Source: Pelomicrobium methylotrophicum (GTDB taxonomy: Bacteria > Pseudomonadota > Gammaproteobacteria > Burkholderiales > UBA6910). From it: DNA of 64,000 nt. The DNA lies in contig NZ_VPFL01000011.1 in the NCBI RefSeq assembly GCF_008014345.1, positions 1 through 64,000 of the forward strand, given 5' to 3'. Positions 25,196 to 35,979 of this stretch are shown here, piece by piece (position 1 is the first letter of the stretch; every line of letters starts with the position of its first letter). The position numbers and the translations under genes are program-made. The notes under the pieces were generated by a model, which was given only the letters and a program-made list of their open reading frames with translations, searched no databases and was not told the origin of the DNA.

Positions 25196-26455
25196 ATGAA
25201 CCGGAAGCAATTCTTGAAAACGGCGCTCGGCCTGGCGGCTGCCCTCTGGTGGGCTGCGCCCCTGCAGGCTGCCGAGACCATCAAGGTAGGAATCCTGCAC
25301 TCGCTCTCGGGCACCATGGCCATCAGCGAGACGGTGCTGAAGGACGTCGCCCTGATGACCATCGAGGAAATCAACGCCAAGGGCGGGGTCTTGGGCAAAA
25401 AACTGGAGCCCGTGGTGGTGGACCCGGCCTCCAACTGGCCCCTGTTCGCCGAGAAAGCGCGCCAGCTCCTTACCCAGGACAAGGTGGCCGTCGTCTTCGG
25501 CTGCTGGACCTCGGTATCACGCAAATCCGTGCTGCCCGTGTTCGAAGAGCTCAACGGGCTGCTTTTCTATCCCGTCCAGTACGAGGGCGAGGAGCTGTCC
25601 TACAACGTCTTCTACACCGGGGCCGCTCCTAACCAGCAGGCGATTCCCGCGGTCGAATACCTGATGAGCAAGGAAGGCGGCGGTGCCAAACGCTTCTTCC
25701 TCCTTGGCACGGATTACGTGTATCCCCGCACCACCAACAAGATCCTGCGCGCCTTCCTCAAGTCGAAAGGGGTCAAGGAGTCGGACATCGAGGAAGTCTA
25801 CACGCCGTTCGGGCACACCGACTACCAGACCATCGTCGGCAACATCAAGAAGTTCGCCCAGGGCGGAAAGACGGCGGTGATCTCCACGATCAATGGCGAC
25901 TCCAACGTGCCGTTTTACAAGGAACTCGGCAACCAGGGCTTGAAGGCCACCGACGTGCCGGTGGTGGCGTTCTCGGTCGGGGAGGAAGAGCTGCGGGGCG
26001 TCGACACCAAGCCGCTGGTGGGTCACCTGGCGGCGTGGAACTACTTCATGTCGCTCAAGAATCCGACCAACGAGGAATTCATCAAGAAATGGGCGGCGTA
26101 CGCCAAGGCGAAAAACCTGCCCGGCCACCGGGACAAACCCATCACCAACGATCCGATGGAGGCCACCTACATCGGCATCCACATGTGGAAGCAGGCGGTG
26201 GAAAAGGCCAGGACGACCGATGTCGATAAAGTCATCGCCGCCATGGCGGGCCAGACCTTCAAGGCCCCTTCCGGCTTCACCGTGAAAATGGACGAAAAAA
26301 ACCACCACCTGCATAAGCCGGTGTTCATCGGCGAAGTGCGGGCGGACGGCCAATTCAACGTGGTGTGGAAAAGCAAGGGCCTCGTCAAGGCCCAGCCGTG
26401 GAGCCCCTACATCCCCGGCAACGATAAGAAGAAAGACGAACCGGAGAAGAAGTAA
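25196..26455 (+). CDS. urtA: Urea ABC transporter substrate-binding protein
   Basis: Periplasmic urea-binding protein of the HAAT (branched-chain amino acid-like) family, 419 residues. A signal peptide (MNRKQFLKTALGLAAALWWAAPLQAAE) precedes TIKVGILHSLSGTMAISE, the diagnostic UrtA N-terminus; YPVQYEGEE and the C-terminal block around HLHKPVFIGE are also typical. The ATG at 25196 follows AAGGGGA; a longer frame from 25067 runs through the promoter and is rejected. First gene of urtABCDE-ureDABCEFG. Confidence 0.96.
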   Translation: MNRKQFLKTALGLAAALWWAAPLQAAETIKVGILHSLSGTMAISETVLKDVALMTIEEINAKGGVLGKKLEPVVVDPASNWPLFAEKARQLLTQDKVAVVFGCWTSVSRKSVLPVFEELNGLLFYPVQYEGEELSYNVFYTGAAPNQQAIPAVEYLMSKEGGGAKRFFLLGTDYVYPRTTNKILRAFLKSKGVKESDIEEVYTPFGHTDYQTIVGNIKKFAQGGKTAVISTINGDSNVPFYKELGNQGLKATDVPVVAFSVGEEELRGVDTKPLVGHLAAWNYFMSLKNPTNEEFIKKWAAYAKAKNLPGHRDKPITNDPMEATYIGIHMWKQAVEKARTTDVDKVIAAMAGQTFKAPSGFTVKMDEKNHHLHKPVFIGEVRADGQFNVVWKSKGLVKAQPWSPYIPGNDKKKDEPEKK

Positions 26456-26539
26456 GTTGTGCCCGCCCGCGGCCGGGACGCTTCCGGGCCGCGGCGTTTC
26501 CCCTTTTGCCTGAACCTGCTTCCTGGGCCTCATAGCGTC

Positions 26540-28141
26540 GTGAAACGACTGCTGCATCTCATCGCCCCCCTCCTGTCGCTACTGCCGCTCTGCGCGCTGG
26601 CGATGGCGCCGCAACGGCTCCAGGCCCTGGCCTTCGGCGACAGTGACGAGAAGATCGCCGCGATTCGCGACATCGCGGCAGGAGGCGACCACTCGGCGCT
26701 GCCGGTGCTCCAGGCCCTGGAAAACGCCGAGCTCCACACGACCCCCGATGGCCGGGTGCTCATCGTCAAAGACGGTGCGGTCATCGACGCGGCCACAGGC
26801 GGGAAAGTGGAGCCGACGCCGGAACAGCTCGACGAGGTGGTCGTCAACAACCGGATTCGCAGCGAACTGGCGACCGCCATCGCCAGCCTTAAGCTGTTTT
26901 CCAAAAACCGCGCCGAGCGCCTGGCGGCGGCACAGGCGCTGCAAGCCGGCGCGGACGAATCGCTGCTGCCGGCGATCTCCCGGGCCCTCGCCCAGGAGAC
27001 CGACCCCCGGATCAAAGAAAAGCTGCAACTGGCCCAGGCCGGACTGCAGCTGGCCAGCCCCGATCCGGCCACCCGCCTCTCCGCCGTCAGGACGCTTGCC
27101 GCCAGCAGCGATCCCAACACCCGGACGCTGCTGCTCGCTTTGCTGGCGAAAAAAGCCGATGGCTACGCCGAGCCCGATCCCACCGTGCGCGCCGAGGCCG
27201 AAAAATCCTTGCGGGCGGTGGAGAGCCGGCTGGCGATGGGCGAGCGGGCGGCCCAGGTCTTCAGCGGTGTGAGCCTGGGCAGCATCCTGCTGCTCGCCGC
27301 CCTGGGACTTGCCATCACCTACGGCCTCATGGGCGTCATCAACCTGGCCCATGGCGAGCTCATCATGGTGGGCGCCTACGCCACCTACGTGGTGCAGAAC
27401 CTGTTCCGCAGCCATCTGCCCCATGCGTTCGACTTCTACCTGCTGTGCGCCGCCCCGGCGGCGTTCGTCGCTTCGGCCCTCGTCGGCATCGCATTGGAAC
27501 GCAGCGTGATCCGCCACCTGTACGGGCGGCCCTTGGAGACGCTGCTCGCCACCTGGGGCATCAGCCTGATCCTGATCCAAGGAGTCCGCACGCTCTTCGG
27601 CGCCCAGAACGTCCAGGTCGAGAACCCCTCCTGGATGTCGGGCGGTGTAGAACTGATGAGCAACGTGGTGTTGCCCTATAACCGGATCGTCATCATCCTG
27701 TTCGCCGGCATGGTCGTCCTGCTGGTGGCCGCGCTGCTCGCCCGAACCCGCCTCGGTCTGTTCATCCGCGCCGTCACGCAGAATCGGTCCATGGCGGGCT
27801 GCTGCGGCGTCCCCACCGCGCGGGTGGACACCTACGCTTTCGGCTTGGGCGCCGGCATCGCCGGGCTCGCGGGGTGCGCCCTTTCCCAGATCGGCAACGT
27901 CGGACCCGACCTCGGCCAAGCCTACATTGTGGACTCCTTCATGGTCGTGGTGTTGGGCGGCGTCGGGCAGCTCGCCGGCACGGTCTACGCAGCGCTCGGC
28001 CTTGGCGTCGTGAACAAGTTCCTCGAAGCATGGCAAGGCGCCGTGCTGGCCAAGATCGCCGTGCTGGTCTTCATCATCCTGTTCATCCAGAAACGACCCC
28101 AGGGCCTGTTTGCCCTGAAAGGGCGGACCGCGGAGAGCTGA
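26540..28141 (+). CDS. urtB: Urea ABC transporter permease UrtB
   Basis: Inner-membrane permease, 533 residues from GTG at 26540. It has a signal-like N-terminus (KRLLHLIAPLLSLLPLCALA), a periplasmic helical-repeat segment of about 220 residues peculiar to UrtB, then a LivH-type permease domain with about eight membrane helices starting near SGVSLGSILLLAALGLAITYG. The GTG at 26459 just after urtA is an alternative start, but the signal-like sequence favours 26540. Its stop is 3 bp before urtC. Confidence 0.94.
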   Translation: MKRLLHLIAPLLSLLPLCALAMAPQRLQALAFGDSDEKIAAIRDIAAGGDHSALPVLQALENAELHTTPDGRVLIVKDGAVIDAATGGKVEPTPEQLDEVVVNNRIRSELATAIASLKLFSKNRAERLAAAQALQAGADESLLPAISRALAQETDPRIKEKLQLAQAGLQLASPDPATRLSAVRTLAASSDPNTRTLLLALLAKKADGYAEPDPTVRAEAEKSLRAVESRLAMGERAAQVFSGVSLGSILLLAALGLAITYGLMGVINLAHGELIMVGAYATYVVQNLFRSHLPHAFDFYLLCAAPAAFVASALVGIALERSVIRHLYGRPLETLLATWGISLILIQGVRTLFGAQNVQVENPSWMSGGVELMSNVVLPYNRIVIILFAGMVVLLVAALLARTRLGLFIRAVTQNRSMAGCCGVPTARVDTYAFGLGAGIAGLAGCALSQIGNVGPDLGQAYIVDSFMVVVLGGVGQLAGTVYAALGLGVVNKFLEAWQGAVLAKIAVLVFIILFIQKRPQGLFALKGRTAES

Positions 28142-28144
28142 CCG

Positions 28145-29244
28145 ATGCGCACGCCCTTCTGCGTCCGCCTGGGGCGTCTCTACGGTCCGGCCGGCTGGAC
28201 CTCGGTAGCGCTCGCCGCCGCTATCTTGCTGGTCCTGTTCCCGATCCTCAACCTGGCAGTGCCCGCCGGAAGTCCGCTGCACATCCCAGACTACCTCGTG
28301 ACGCTTATCGGCAAAATCATGTGCTACGCCATGGTCGCGCTCGCCCTGGACCTCATCTGGGGCTACGCCGGCATCCTGAGTCTGGGCCACGGCCTCTTTT
28401 TCGCCCTCGGCGGCTACGCCATGGGCATGTATCTCATGCGTCAGATCGGCCGCGACGGCCATTACCAAAGCGATCTCCCAGACTTCATGGTCTTCCTGGA
28501 CTGGAAAGAGCTTCCCTGGCACTGGTGGAACACTGACCAGTTCTGGTACGCGGCGCTGCTCGTGGTGCTGGTGCCAGGACTGCTCGCCTTTGTATTCGGC
28601 TATTTCGCGTTTCGCTCCCGCATCAAGGGCGTGTACTTTTCCATCATCACCCAGGCCCTCACCTTCGCCGCCATGCTGCTGTTCTTCCGCAACGAGACCG
28701 GCTTCGGGGGCAATAACGGATTCACCGATTTCAAGCGCATCCTCGGCTTTCCCATCGCGACCCCCGAAACCCGTATGGCGCTGTTCATGGTCACCGGAGC
28801 CGCGCTCCTTTTGACGCTGATCGCCGCGCGCTTCATCGTCACTTCCAAGCTGGGTCGGGTGCTGACCGCCATCCGCGACGCCGAGAGCCGGATCATGTTC
28901 TTCGGCTACAACCCTTTGCACTACAAGCTGTTCATCTGGACGCTCTCCGCCGTCATCTGCGGCATCGCCGGGGCCTTGTACGTGCCGCAGGTGGGCATCA
29001 TCAACCCCAGCGAGATGTCGCCCGCCAACTCGATCGAGATCGCCATCTGGGTTGCCGTCGGCGGCCGCGGAACGCTCATCGGCGCGGTCGTGGGCGCCGG
29101 CATCGTCAACGGGGCGAAGAGTTGGTTCACGGTGACGTTCCCCGAGTTCTGGCTCTATTTCCTAGGGCTTCTGTTCATCGCGGTGACGCTCTTCATGCCG
29201 CGCGGAATCGTCGGGCTCGTGCAGCAACTCGTGGCACGCAAACC

Positions 29245-29248
<4 letters not shown>
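28145..29248 (+). CDS. urtC: Urea ABC transporter permease UrtC
   Basis: LivM-type second permease, 367 residues and about ten predicted membrane helices. Conserved blocks are LDLIWGYAGILSLGHGLFFALGGYAMG near residues 70-95 and GNNGFTDFK. The stop overlaps the urtD ATG by four bases. Confidence 0.95.
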
Positions 29249-30075
<827 letters not shown>

Positions 30076-30161
30076 ATCCTTGACCGCCGAGGTGCGGAGC
30101 TTCCATTCGAAAAACGCGAGAAAGTTGTTTTCCCCGCCTCTGCCCGCGGTTAAACGCCCAT

Positions 30162-30854
30162 ATGCTGAGCGTTGAAAATCTCAACCAGTTCTACGGCGGA
30201 AGCCACATCCTGCGCGACGTGAGCTTCGAGGTGCCACCAGGGAAGGTGACGGTGCTGCTGGGCCGCAACGGCGTGGGCAAAACCACCCTGCTCAAGTGCC
30301 TGATGGGCGTCATCCCGGCAGCTTCGGGTACCATCCGCTTCGCCGGGCAGGATATCACCCGCTGTCCTTCGCACCGGCGCGCGCAGGCCGGCATCGGATA
30401 CGTTCCTCAGGGGCGGGAGATTTTTCCCCGACTCACGGTGGAGGAGAACTTACGCATGGGGCTTGCTTCGCGCCATCCGGCAACGCCGCTTCCGGCGCGC
30501 ATTTTCGAGCTGTTTCCCGCGCTCAAGACCATGCTCAGACGCCGCGGGGGCGACCTCTCCGGCGGCCAACAGCAGCAGCTTGCCATCGGCCGGGCGCTCG
30601 CCATGACGCCGAAGATGCTCATCCTGGACGAGCCGACGGAGGGAATCCAACCCTCCCTGATCAAGGACATCGAGCGCGCGATCCGCACGCTCGCCGAAAG
30701 CGGTGAAATGGCCATCCTGTTGGTGGAGCAGTACTACGATTTCGCGCGCTCGCTGGCCGACCAGTACCTGGTCATGGAACGCGGCGAAATCGTCAAGCGC
30801 GGCGCGGGAGCCGACATGGACCGCGACAACGTGCGCGGCTACCTCGCCGTATAA
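30162..30854 (+). CDS. urtE: Urea ABC transporter ATP-binding protein UrtE
   Basis: LivF-type ATPase, 230 residues. It starts MLSVENLNQFYGGSHIL, with Walker A LGRNGVGKTTLLK, signature LSGGQQQQLAIGRAL and Walker B LILDEPTEGIQPS. It follows urtD across 86 bp without an obvious promoter or terminator and ends 7 bp before ureD. Confidence 0.95.
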   Translation: MLSVENLNQFYGGSHILRDVSFEVPPGKVTVLLGRNGVGKTTLLKCLMGVIPAASGTIRFAGQDITRCPSHRRAQAGIGYVPQGREIFPRLTVEENLRMGLASRHPATPLPARIFELFPALKTMLRRRGGDLSGGQQQQLAIGRALAMTPKMLILDEPTEGIQPSLIKDIERAIRTLAESGEMAILLVEQYYDFARSLADQYLVMERGEIVKRGAGADMDRDNVRGYLAV

Positions 30855-30861
30855 TCCGGGG

Positions 30862-31707
30862 ATGATTCCCCGCGAGCAGGTTGCCGCCACGGGATGGCAT
30901 GGAGCGCTCACGTTGCGCTACGACAGGGATGGCCCGCGCACGCGGCTGGTGGAGCGCGCCCACTCGGGTCCCTTGGCGGTCCAGAAGCCGTTCTACCCGG
31001 AAGGAGAAGCCGTCTGCCACACAGTGCCACTGCACCCGCCCGCAGGACTGGCTGGAGGCGACCGGCTGGATCTTTGTGTCCAGCTAATGTCGGGCGCTCA
31101 TGCGCTCCTCACCACCCCCGGAGCCAACAAGTGGTACCGTTCCGCGGGTCCAGAAGCGGCTCAGCGGCTGCGCTTCGACGTGGAAGATGATGCAACGCTG
31201 GAATGGCTGCCCCAAGAGACCATTGTGTTCGATCAAGCGCGTGCTGTCATGCATTGCGACGTGCATCTAAAGGAGCGCAGCCGCTACATCGGCTGGGAGA
31301 TCCTGTGCCTGGGACGCACGGCGCGAGGCGAGCGTTTCTCCCGCGGCACCGTGAAGCTCAGCACCCGGCTGTGGCGCAACGGGCGACCCTTGTGGCTGGA
31401 ACAAGGAATTCTGGCGGGTGGCGGACCGGTATTGACATCGCCGGCGGGCCTCGCCGGCCAGCCGGTCTGCGGCACGCTGCTCGCGATCGCCGATCACATC
31501 CCCCCGGAGCTGCTGGAGCGCTGCCGAGACGTGGCGCCGGCACAAAGCTGCGCAGGCGGCATCACCGCGCTCCCGGGGCTGCTGGTGGCGCGCTTTCTCG
31601 GCCCGAGCGGGCAGGCTGCGCGCCGGTATTTCGGCCAGTTGTGGGCATTGATCCGCCCGGCTCTGTGCGGGCGGGCGGCGTGTCCGCCGCGGATCTGGAA
31701 CACTTGA
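30862..31707 (+). CDS. ureD: Urease accessory protein UreD
   Basis: Scaffold of the UreDFG complex that inserts nickel into apo-urease. The 281-residue protein starts WHGALTLRYDRDGPRTRLVER after a short N-terminus and carries the PEGEAVCHTVPLHPPAGLAGGDRL and LTTPGANKWYRS blocks. I chose ATG at 30862; the frame extends into urtE but without support. The 7-bp gap to urtE indicates that transport and urease genes form one operon. Confidence 0.94.
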   Translation: MIPREQVAATGWHGALTLRYDRDGPRTRLVERAHSGPLAVQKPFYPEGEAVCHTVPLHPPAGLAGGDRLDLCVQLMSGAHALLTTPGANKWYRSAGPEAAQRLRFDVEDDATLEWLPQETIVFDQARAVMHCDVHLKERSRYIGWEILCLGRTARGERFSRGTVKLSTRLWRNGRPLWLEQGILAGGGPVLTSPAGLAGQPVCGTLLAIADHIPPELLERCRDVAPAQSCAGGITALPGLLVARFLGPSGQAARRYFGQLWALIRPALCGRAACPPRIWNT

Positions 31708-31752
31708 TCATCCAGGGACCGCACGGCAGGACTTAATGCGGGAGGAAATCGC

Positions 31753-32055
31753 ATGGAGCTGACACCGAGAGAGAAAGACAAACTGTTGGTCTTCACGGCA
31801 GCGCTTCTGGCCGAGCGGCGCAAGGCCCGGGGACTGAAGCTCAATTACCCGGAAGCGGTCGCTTACCTCAGCGCTGCCATCATGGAAGGCGCTCGCGACG
31901 GCCGGAGCGTGGCCGAGCTCATGCGCTGGGGCGCCACCCTGCTCAAGCGCGAGGACGTGATGGAAGGCGTGGCCGAGATGATTCCCGAGATCCAGGTAGA
32001 AGCCACTTTCCCCGACGGCACCAAGCTGGTCACCGTCCATAATCCGATCGTTTGA
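31753..32055 (+). CDS. ureA: Urease gamma subunit
   Basis: A 100-residue structural subunit of urease. [23 protein letters not shown] is the diagnostic start; it ends with [19 protein letters not shown] lies just upstream of the ATG. The three-gene ureABC form is that of typical bacterial ureases. Confidence 0.97.
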   Translation: MELTPREKDKLLVFTAALLAERRKARGLKLNYPEAVAYLSAAIMEGARDGRSVAELMRWGATLLKREDVMEGVAEMIPEIQVEATFPDGTKLVTVHNPIV

Positions 32056-32069
32056 AAACGGAGCGTCCG

Positions 32070-32378
32070 ATGATTCCCGGCGAAATCCACGTGCAGCCCG
32101 GTGAAATCGAGTTGAACGCGGGCCGCGCCACGGTCACCCTGGAGGTGGCGAATACTGGCGACCGGCCCATCCAGGTCGGGTCCCATTATCACTTCTTCGA
32201 GACCAACGAGGCGCTGAGGTTCGATCGCCAAGCGGCGTACGGCTTCCGGCTGAACATCCCCGCCGGCACCGCAATACGGTTCGAGCCTGGTCAGAGCCGT
32301 ACCGTGGAGCTGGTGGCCCTGGGCGGTGAGCGGAAAGTGTACGGGTTCGCCGGCAAAGTGATGGGGAAACTGAGATGA
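32070..32378 (+). CDS. ureB: Urease beta subunit
   Basis: A 102-residue structural subunit starting [16 protein letters not shown], with the [18 protein letters not shown] block. The ATG at 32070 follows GGAG; an in-frame TTG at 32052 overlapping ureA is less likely. Its stop overlaps the ureC start. Confidence 0.97.
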   Translation: MIPGEIHVQPGEIELNAGRATVTLEVANTGDRPIQVGSHYHFFETNEALRFDRQAAYGFRLNIPAGTAIRFEPGQSRTVELVALGGERKVYGFAGKVMGKLR

Positions 32379-34141
32379 GCGCCCAGATCTCCCGTCAGGC
32401 GTATGCCGAGATGTTCGGACCCACCGTGGGCGACCGCGTCCGCCTGGCGGACACGGAGCTCTGGATCGAAGTGGAAAGGGACTTCACCGTGTACGGCGAA
32501 GAGGTCAAATTCGGCGGCGGCAAGGTCATCCGCGACGGCATGGGCCAGAGCCCGCGCACCGCCGGCGAGGTCGCCGACACGGTGATCACCAACGCCCTGA
32601 TCGTGGACCACTGGGGCATCGTCAAGGCGGACATCGGCATCAAGGGCGGACGCATCGCTGGCATCGGCAAGGCGGGCAATCCCGACATCCAGCCCGGCGT
32701 GGACATCGTCATCGGGCCGGCGACCGAGATCATCGCCGGTGAAGGCATGATCGTAACAGCAGGCGGCGTCGACGCCCACATTCACTTCATCTGCCCCCAG
32801 CAGATCGAAGAGGCATTGATGTCCGGCATCACCACCATGATCGGCGGCGGCACGGGGCCCGCGACCGGCACCAAGGCCACCACCTGCACCCCTGGCCCCT
32901 GGCATATCCGATCGATGTTGGCCGCGGCAGAAGCCTTCCCCGTGAACCTGGGCTTTCTCGGCAAGGGCAACGCCAGCCTGCCGGAGCCGCTCAAGGAACA
33001 GGTGCGGGCCGGCGCCATGGGGCTGAAGCTCCACGAGGATTGGGGGACCACGCCGGCGGCCATCGACAACTGTCTGAACGTCGCCGACGAAATGGACATT
33101 CAGGTGGCGATCCACACCGATACGCTCAATGAATCCGGCTTTGTCGAGACCACTCTGCGCGCGTTCAAGGGGCGCACTATCCATACCTACCACACCGAGG
33201 GGGCCGGGGGCGGCCACGCGCCGGACATCATTCGCGCCTGCGGCGAGCCCAACGTACTGCCCTCCTCTACCAACCCGACGCGGCCGTACACGGTCAACAC
33301 CGTCGACGAGCATCTGGACATGCTCATGGTGTGCCACCACCTGGATCCCGGCATCGCCGAAGACGTGGCGTTCGCCGAATCCCGCATTCGCCGAGAGACC
33401 ATCGCGGCAGAGGACATTCTCCACGATCTCGGGGCCATCAGCATGATCTCGTCCGACTCCCAGGCCATGGGCCGGGTGGGCGAGGTGATTCAGCGCACTT
33501 GGCAGACGGCCCACAAGATGAAGGTGCAGCGCGGCTGGCTTGCGCCCCCTGGCCCTCGCCTCCACCCCCTTACCCAGGAAGCGATGAAAACGTCGGACCC
33601 TGCGGTGCAGGAAAATCCCAGGAATGACAACTTTCGCGTCAAGCGCTACGTGGCCAAGTACACCATCAACCCGGCCATCACCCATGGCATCGCCCACTTG
33701 GTGGGCTCCGTGGAAAAAGGCAAGCTCGCCGACCTGGTGCTGTGGAGGCCAGCCTTCTTCGGCGTCAAACCGGCATTGGTGCTCAAAGGCGGCATGATCG
33801 CGGCGGCCGCCATGGGAGATCCCAACGCGTCCATTCCCACCCCGCAACCGGTGCACTACCGGCCCATGTTCGCCGCCTTCGGTGCCGCGCTGCGCACCTC
33901 GGTCACCTTCGTGTCGCAAGCGGCGCTGGACGACCCGCAACTGCACGCGCTCGGGTTGAGGAAGCCCCTGGAGCCCGTGCGCGGCACCCGCACCATCAGC
34001 AAACGGGACATGATCCACAATGATTACGCGCCCAGGGTCGAAGTGGATCCGGAAACCTATGAGGTACGCGCAGACGGGGAGCTCCTCGTCTGCGAGCCGG
34101 CGCACGTGCTGCCCATGGCGCAGCGATACTTTTTATTCTGA
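32375..34141 (+). CDS. ureC: Urease alpha (catalytic) subunit with 21-residue insertion
   Basis: Hydrolyses urea to ammonia and carbamate at a dinickel centre. The 588-residue protein has all key residues: His135 and His137 (DAHIHF), the carbamylated Lys218 (GLKLHEDWG), [25 protein letters not shown], the flap motif CHHLD, and Asp in SSDSQAMGR. Compared with the 567-residue Klebsiella type it carries about 21 extra residues at 391-416, between KVQRGWLA and NDNFRVKRY. The ATG overlaps the ureB stop (ATGA). Confidence 0.97.
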   Translation: MSAQISRQAYAEMFGPTVGDRVRLADTELWIEVERDFTVYGEEVKFGGGKVIRDGMGQSPRTAGEVADTVITNALIVDHWGIVKADIGIKGGRIAGIGKAGNPDIQPGVDIVIGPATEIIAGEGMIVTAGGVDAHIHFICPQQIEEALMSGITTMIGGGTGPATGTKATTCTPGPWHIRSMLAAAEAFPVNLGFLGKGNASLPEPLKEQVRAGAMGLKLHEDWGTTPAAIDNCLNVADEMDIQVAIHTDTLNESGFVETTLRAFKGRTIHTYHTEGAGGGHAPDIIRACGEPNVLPSSTNPTRPYTVNTVDEHLDMLMVCHHLDPGIAEDVAFAESRIRRETIAAEDILHDLGAISMISSDSQAMGRVGEVIQRTWQTAHKMKVQRGWLAPPGPRLHPLTQEAMKTSDPAVQENPRNDNFRVKRYVAKYTINPAITHGIAHLVGSVEKGKLADLVLWRPAFFGVKPALVLKGGMIAAAAMGDPNASIPTPQPVHYRPMFAAFGAALRTSVTFVSQAALDDPQLHALGLRKPLEPVRGTRTISKRDMIHNDYAPRVEVDPETYEVRADGELLVCEPAHVLPMAQRYFLF

Positions 34142-34147
34142 AAGCGA

Positions 34148-34615
34148 ATGCTCGTGATCGAACGGCGCTACGAGGGTCCCGAGCCTCCCACCGAGCGGCT
34201 GGTGCTGCCGTTCGAACTGCGCTGCAGAAGCCGCTTGCGCACGCGCCTGGAAACCGGCGAGGAAGCAGGCCTGTTCCTTGAGCCCGGCACGGTGTTGCGC
34301 GGTGGTGACCGGCTGCTCGGGAATGACGGGCGCGTGGTGGAAGTGGTGGCGGCCCCCGAGCAGCTCATGGAAGCCCGCAGCGAGGACCCGGCGCAGTTGG
34401 CCCGCCTGGCCTATCACCTCGGCAATCGCCATGTGGCTGTAGAAGTGGGGCCGCAATGGCTACGCTTTGCGGCCGACGCGGTGCTCGAACAAATGCTCGT
34501 GGGTCTCGGCGCCCGGGTGACGGAAGTGGTAGCGCCGTTCGAGCCCGAGGGCGGCGCCTACCGCCACGGACACGGCCACGGAAGGGGCCGGCCCGCGATT
34601 CATCATTTCGAATGA
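34148..34615 (+). CDS. ureE: Urease accessory protein UreE
   Basis: Nickel chaperone for urease maturation, 155 residues. An N-terminal peptide-binding domain (about 1-75) precedes a metal-binding domain with [14 protein letters not shown], which holds the conserved metal-binding His. The tail is histidine-rich ([18 protein letters not shown]), consistent with nickel storage. Its stop overlaps the ureF start. Confidence 0.94.
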   Translation: MLVIERRYEGPEPPTERLVLPFELRCRSRLRTRLETGEEAGLFLEPGTVLRGGDRLLGNDGRVVEVVAAPEQLMEARSEDPAQLARLAYHLGNRHVAVEVGPQWLRFAADAVLEQMLVGLGARVTEVVAPFEPEGGAYRHGHGHGRGRPAIHHFE

Positions 34616-35307
34616 CGATGACCGCGAGATATCGTGCCTCTCTATCCAGGTTATTGCAGCTGGCGAGCCCCGCGTTGCCAGTGGGCGGGTACACCTACTC
34701 CCAGGGGCTGGAATGGGCCGTGGCCGAGGGAACGGTGCACGACGAGCAAAGCGCCGGCCGTTGGGTTGCGGACCTGCTGGAATTTGTCGTGGGCTCCTTC
34801 GAGGCGCCCCTGCTGGCGCGACTCATGACCGCCTGGCGAGCCCGCGACGATCAAGCCGCAGCCGAGCTGAATGCCTGGTTCGTGGCGAGCCGCGAGACGG
34901 CGGAGTTGCGGGCGGAGACGCTGCAGATGGGCTATTCCCTGGTGCGCCTCGTCCGCGAGCTCGACGCCTTCGACGAGGCCGAGCTGGCGAGGCTCGAGTC
35001 CATCCCCGAGCCGGCGTACCCGACGGCCTGGGGATGGGTGGCGGCCGCGTGGGGATTGCCCACCTTTGAAGCCGTGGCTGCCTACCTTTGGGCGTGGGCT
35101 GAAAACCAAGTCATGGTGGCGATCAAGACGGTGCCGCTGGGGCAGAGCGCCGGTCAACGGCTGCTGCTCGCGTTGGGCACGCGCATCGAAGAAGTCGCGC
35201 GCCGATCGATCCGGCTGGACGACCACGCTTTCAGCAACTTCGCCCCGGCCTTCGCCCTCGCCAGCTGCCGCCACGAGACCCAATACAGCCGGTTGTTCAG
35301 ATCTTGA
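34612..35307 (+). CDS. ureF: Urease accessory protein UreF
   Basis: All-helical activator that couples UreG GTPase to UreD, 231 residues. The [22 protein letters not shown] motif near the N-terminus is diagnostic; SRETAELR and QSAGQRLLL follow. The ATG at 34612 overlaps the ureE stop (ATGA). Confidence 0.93.
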   Translation: MTMTARYRASLSRLLQLASPALPVGGYTYSQGLEWAVAEGTVHDEQSAGRWVADLLEFVVGSFEAPLLARLMTAWRARDDQAAAELNAWFVASRETAELRAETLQMGYSLVRLVRELDAFDEAELARLESIPEPAYPTAWGWVAAAWGLPTFEAVAAYLWAWAENQVMVAIKTVPLGQSAGQRLLLALGTRIEEVARRSIRLDDHAFSNFAPAFALASCRHETQYSRLFRS

Positions 35308-35319
35308 GGAGGTCACCCC

Positions 35320-35961
35320 ATGAGCCGCAATCAGCCTCTGCGCGTCGGCATCGGCGGCCCGGTAGGCTCCGGCAAGACCGCGCTCACCCTCGCCCTGTGC
35401 CGCGCCCTTCGGGACCGCTACGAGATCGCGGTCGTGACCAACGACATCTACACGAAGGAGGACGCCCAGTTCCTGGTGCGCCACGAGGCGCTTGCCCCCG
35501 AGCGGATCATCGGCGTGGAGACGGGCGGCTGCCCTCATACCGCGATCCGCGAGGACGCCTCCATCAACCTGGAGGCGGTGGCCCGACTCAGTCACGCTTT
35601 CCCGGCGCTGGACATCGTGTTCGTGGAAAGCGGCGGCGACAACCTGGCGGCCACCTTCAGCCCGGAACTCTCCGACCTGACCCTGTACGTGATCGACGTG
35701 GCCGCAGGCGACAAGATCCCACGCAAGGGCGGGCCTGGAATCACCAGGTCGGATCTGCTGATCATCAACAAGATCGACCTCGCGCCGCTCGTGGGGGCGT
35801 CGCTGGAAGTGATGGCGCAGGATGCGCGCCGCATGCGCGGTCCGAGGCCCTTCGTCTTCAGCAACTTGAAGACCGGTCAGGGCCTTGAGGCCATCATTGC
35901 GTTTATCGAGACCCACGGCATGCTGACGCCGCGACGCGACGCTGCAAGACCGACCGTTTGA
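35320..35961 (+). CDS. ureG: Urease accessory GTPase UreG
   Basis: SIMIBI-class GTPase that powers nickel delivery, 213 residues. The P-loop is [13 protein letters not shown] (residues about 12-24); [12 protein letters not shown], the nickel-binding Cys-Pro-His in [15 protein letters not shown], and the [10 protein letters not shown] base-recognition motif follow. GAGGAGG precedes the ATG. Last gene of the operon; it ends 18 bp from the convergent relA stop, with no T-run terminator seen. Confidence 0.96.
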   Translation: MSRNQPLRVGIGGPVGSGKTALTLALCRALRDRYEIAVVTNDIYTKEDAQFLVRHEALAPERIIGVETGGCPHTAIREDASINLEAVARLSHAFPALDIVFVESGGDNLAATFSPELSDLTLYVIDVAAGDKIPRKGGPGITRSDLLIINKIDLAPLVGASLEVMAQDARRMRGPRPFVFSNLKTGQGLEAIIAFIETHGMLTPRRDAARPTV

Positions 35962-35979
35962 TTTTCCGTTTCACACGGG

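Noticed and set aside
26579-28921. A 780-codon open frame on the minus strand opposite urtB and urtC
   Set aside because: Compositionally biased (His, Asp, Glu, Gln rich) mirror of two well-recognised permease genes.
30703-30861. N-terminal extension of ureD into urtE
   Set aside because: Out-of-frame reading of urtE; UreD homology begins just after the ATG at 30862.
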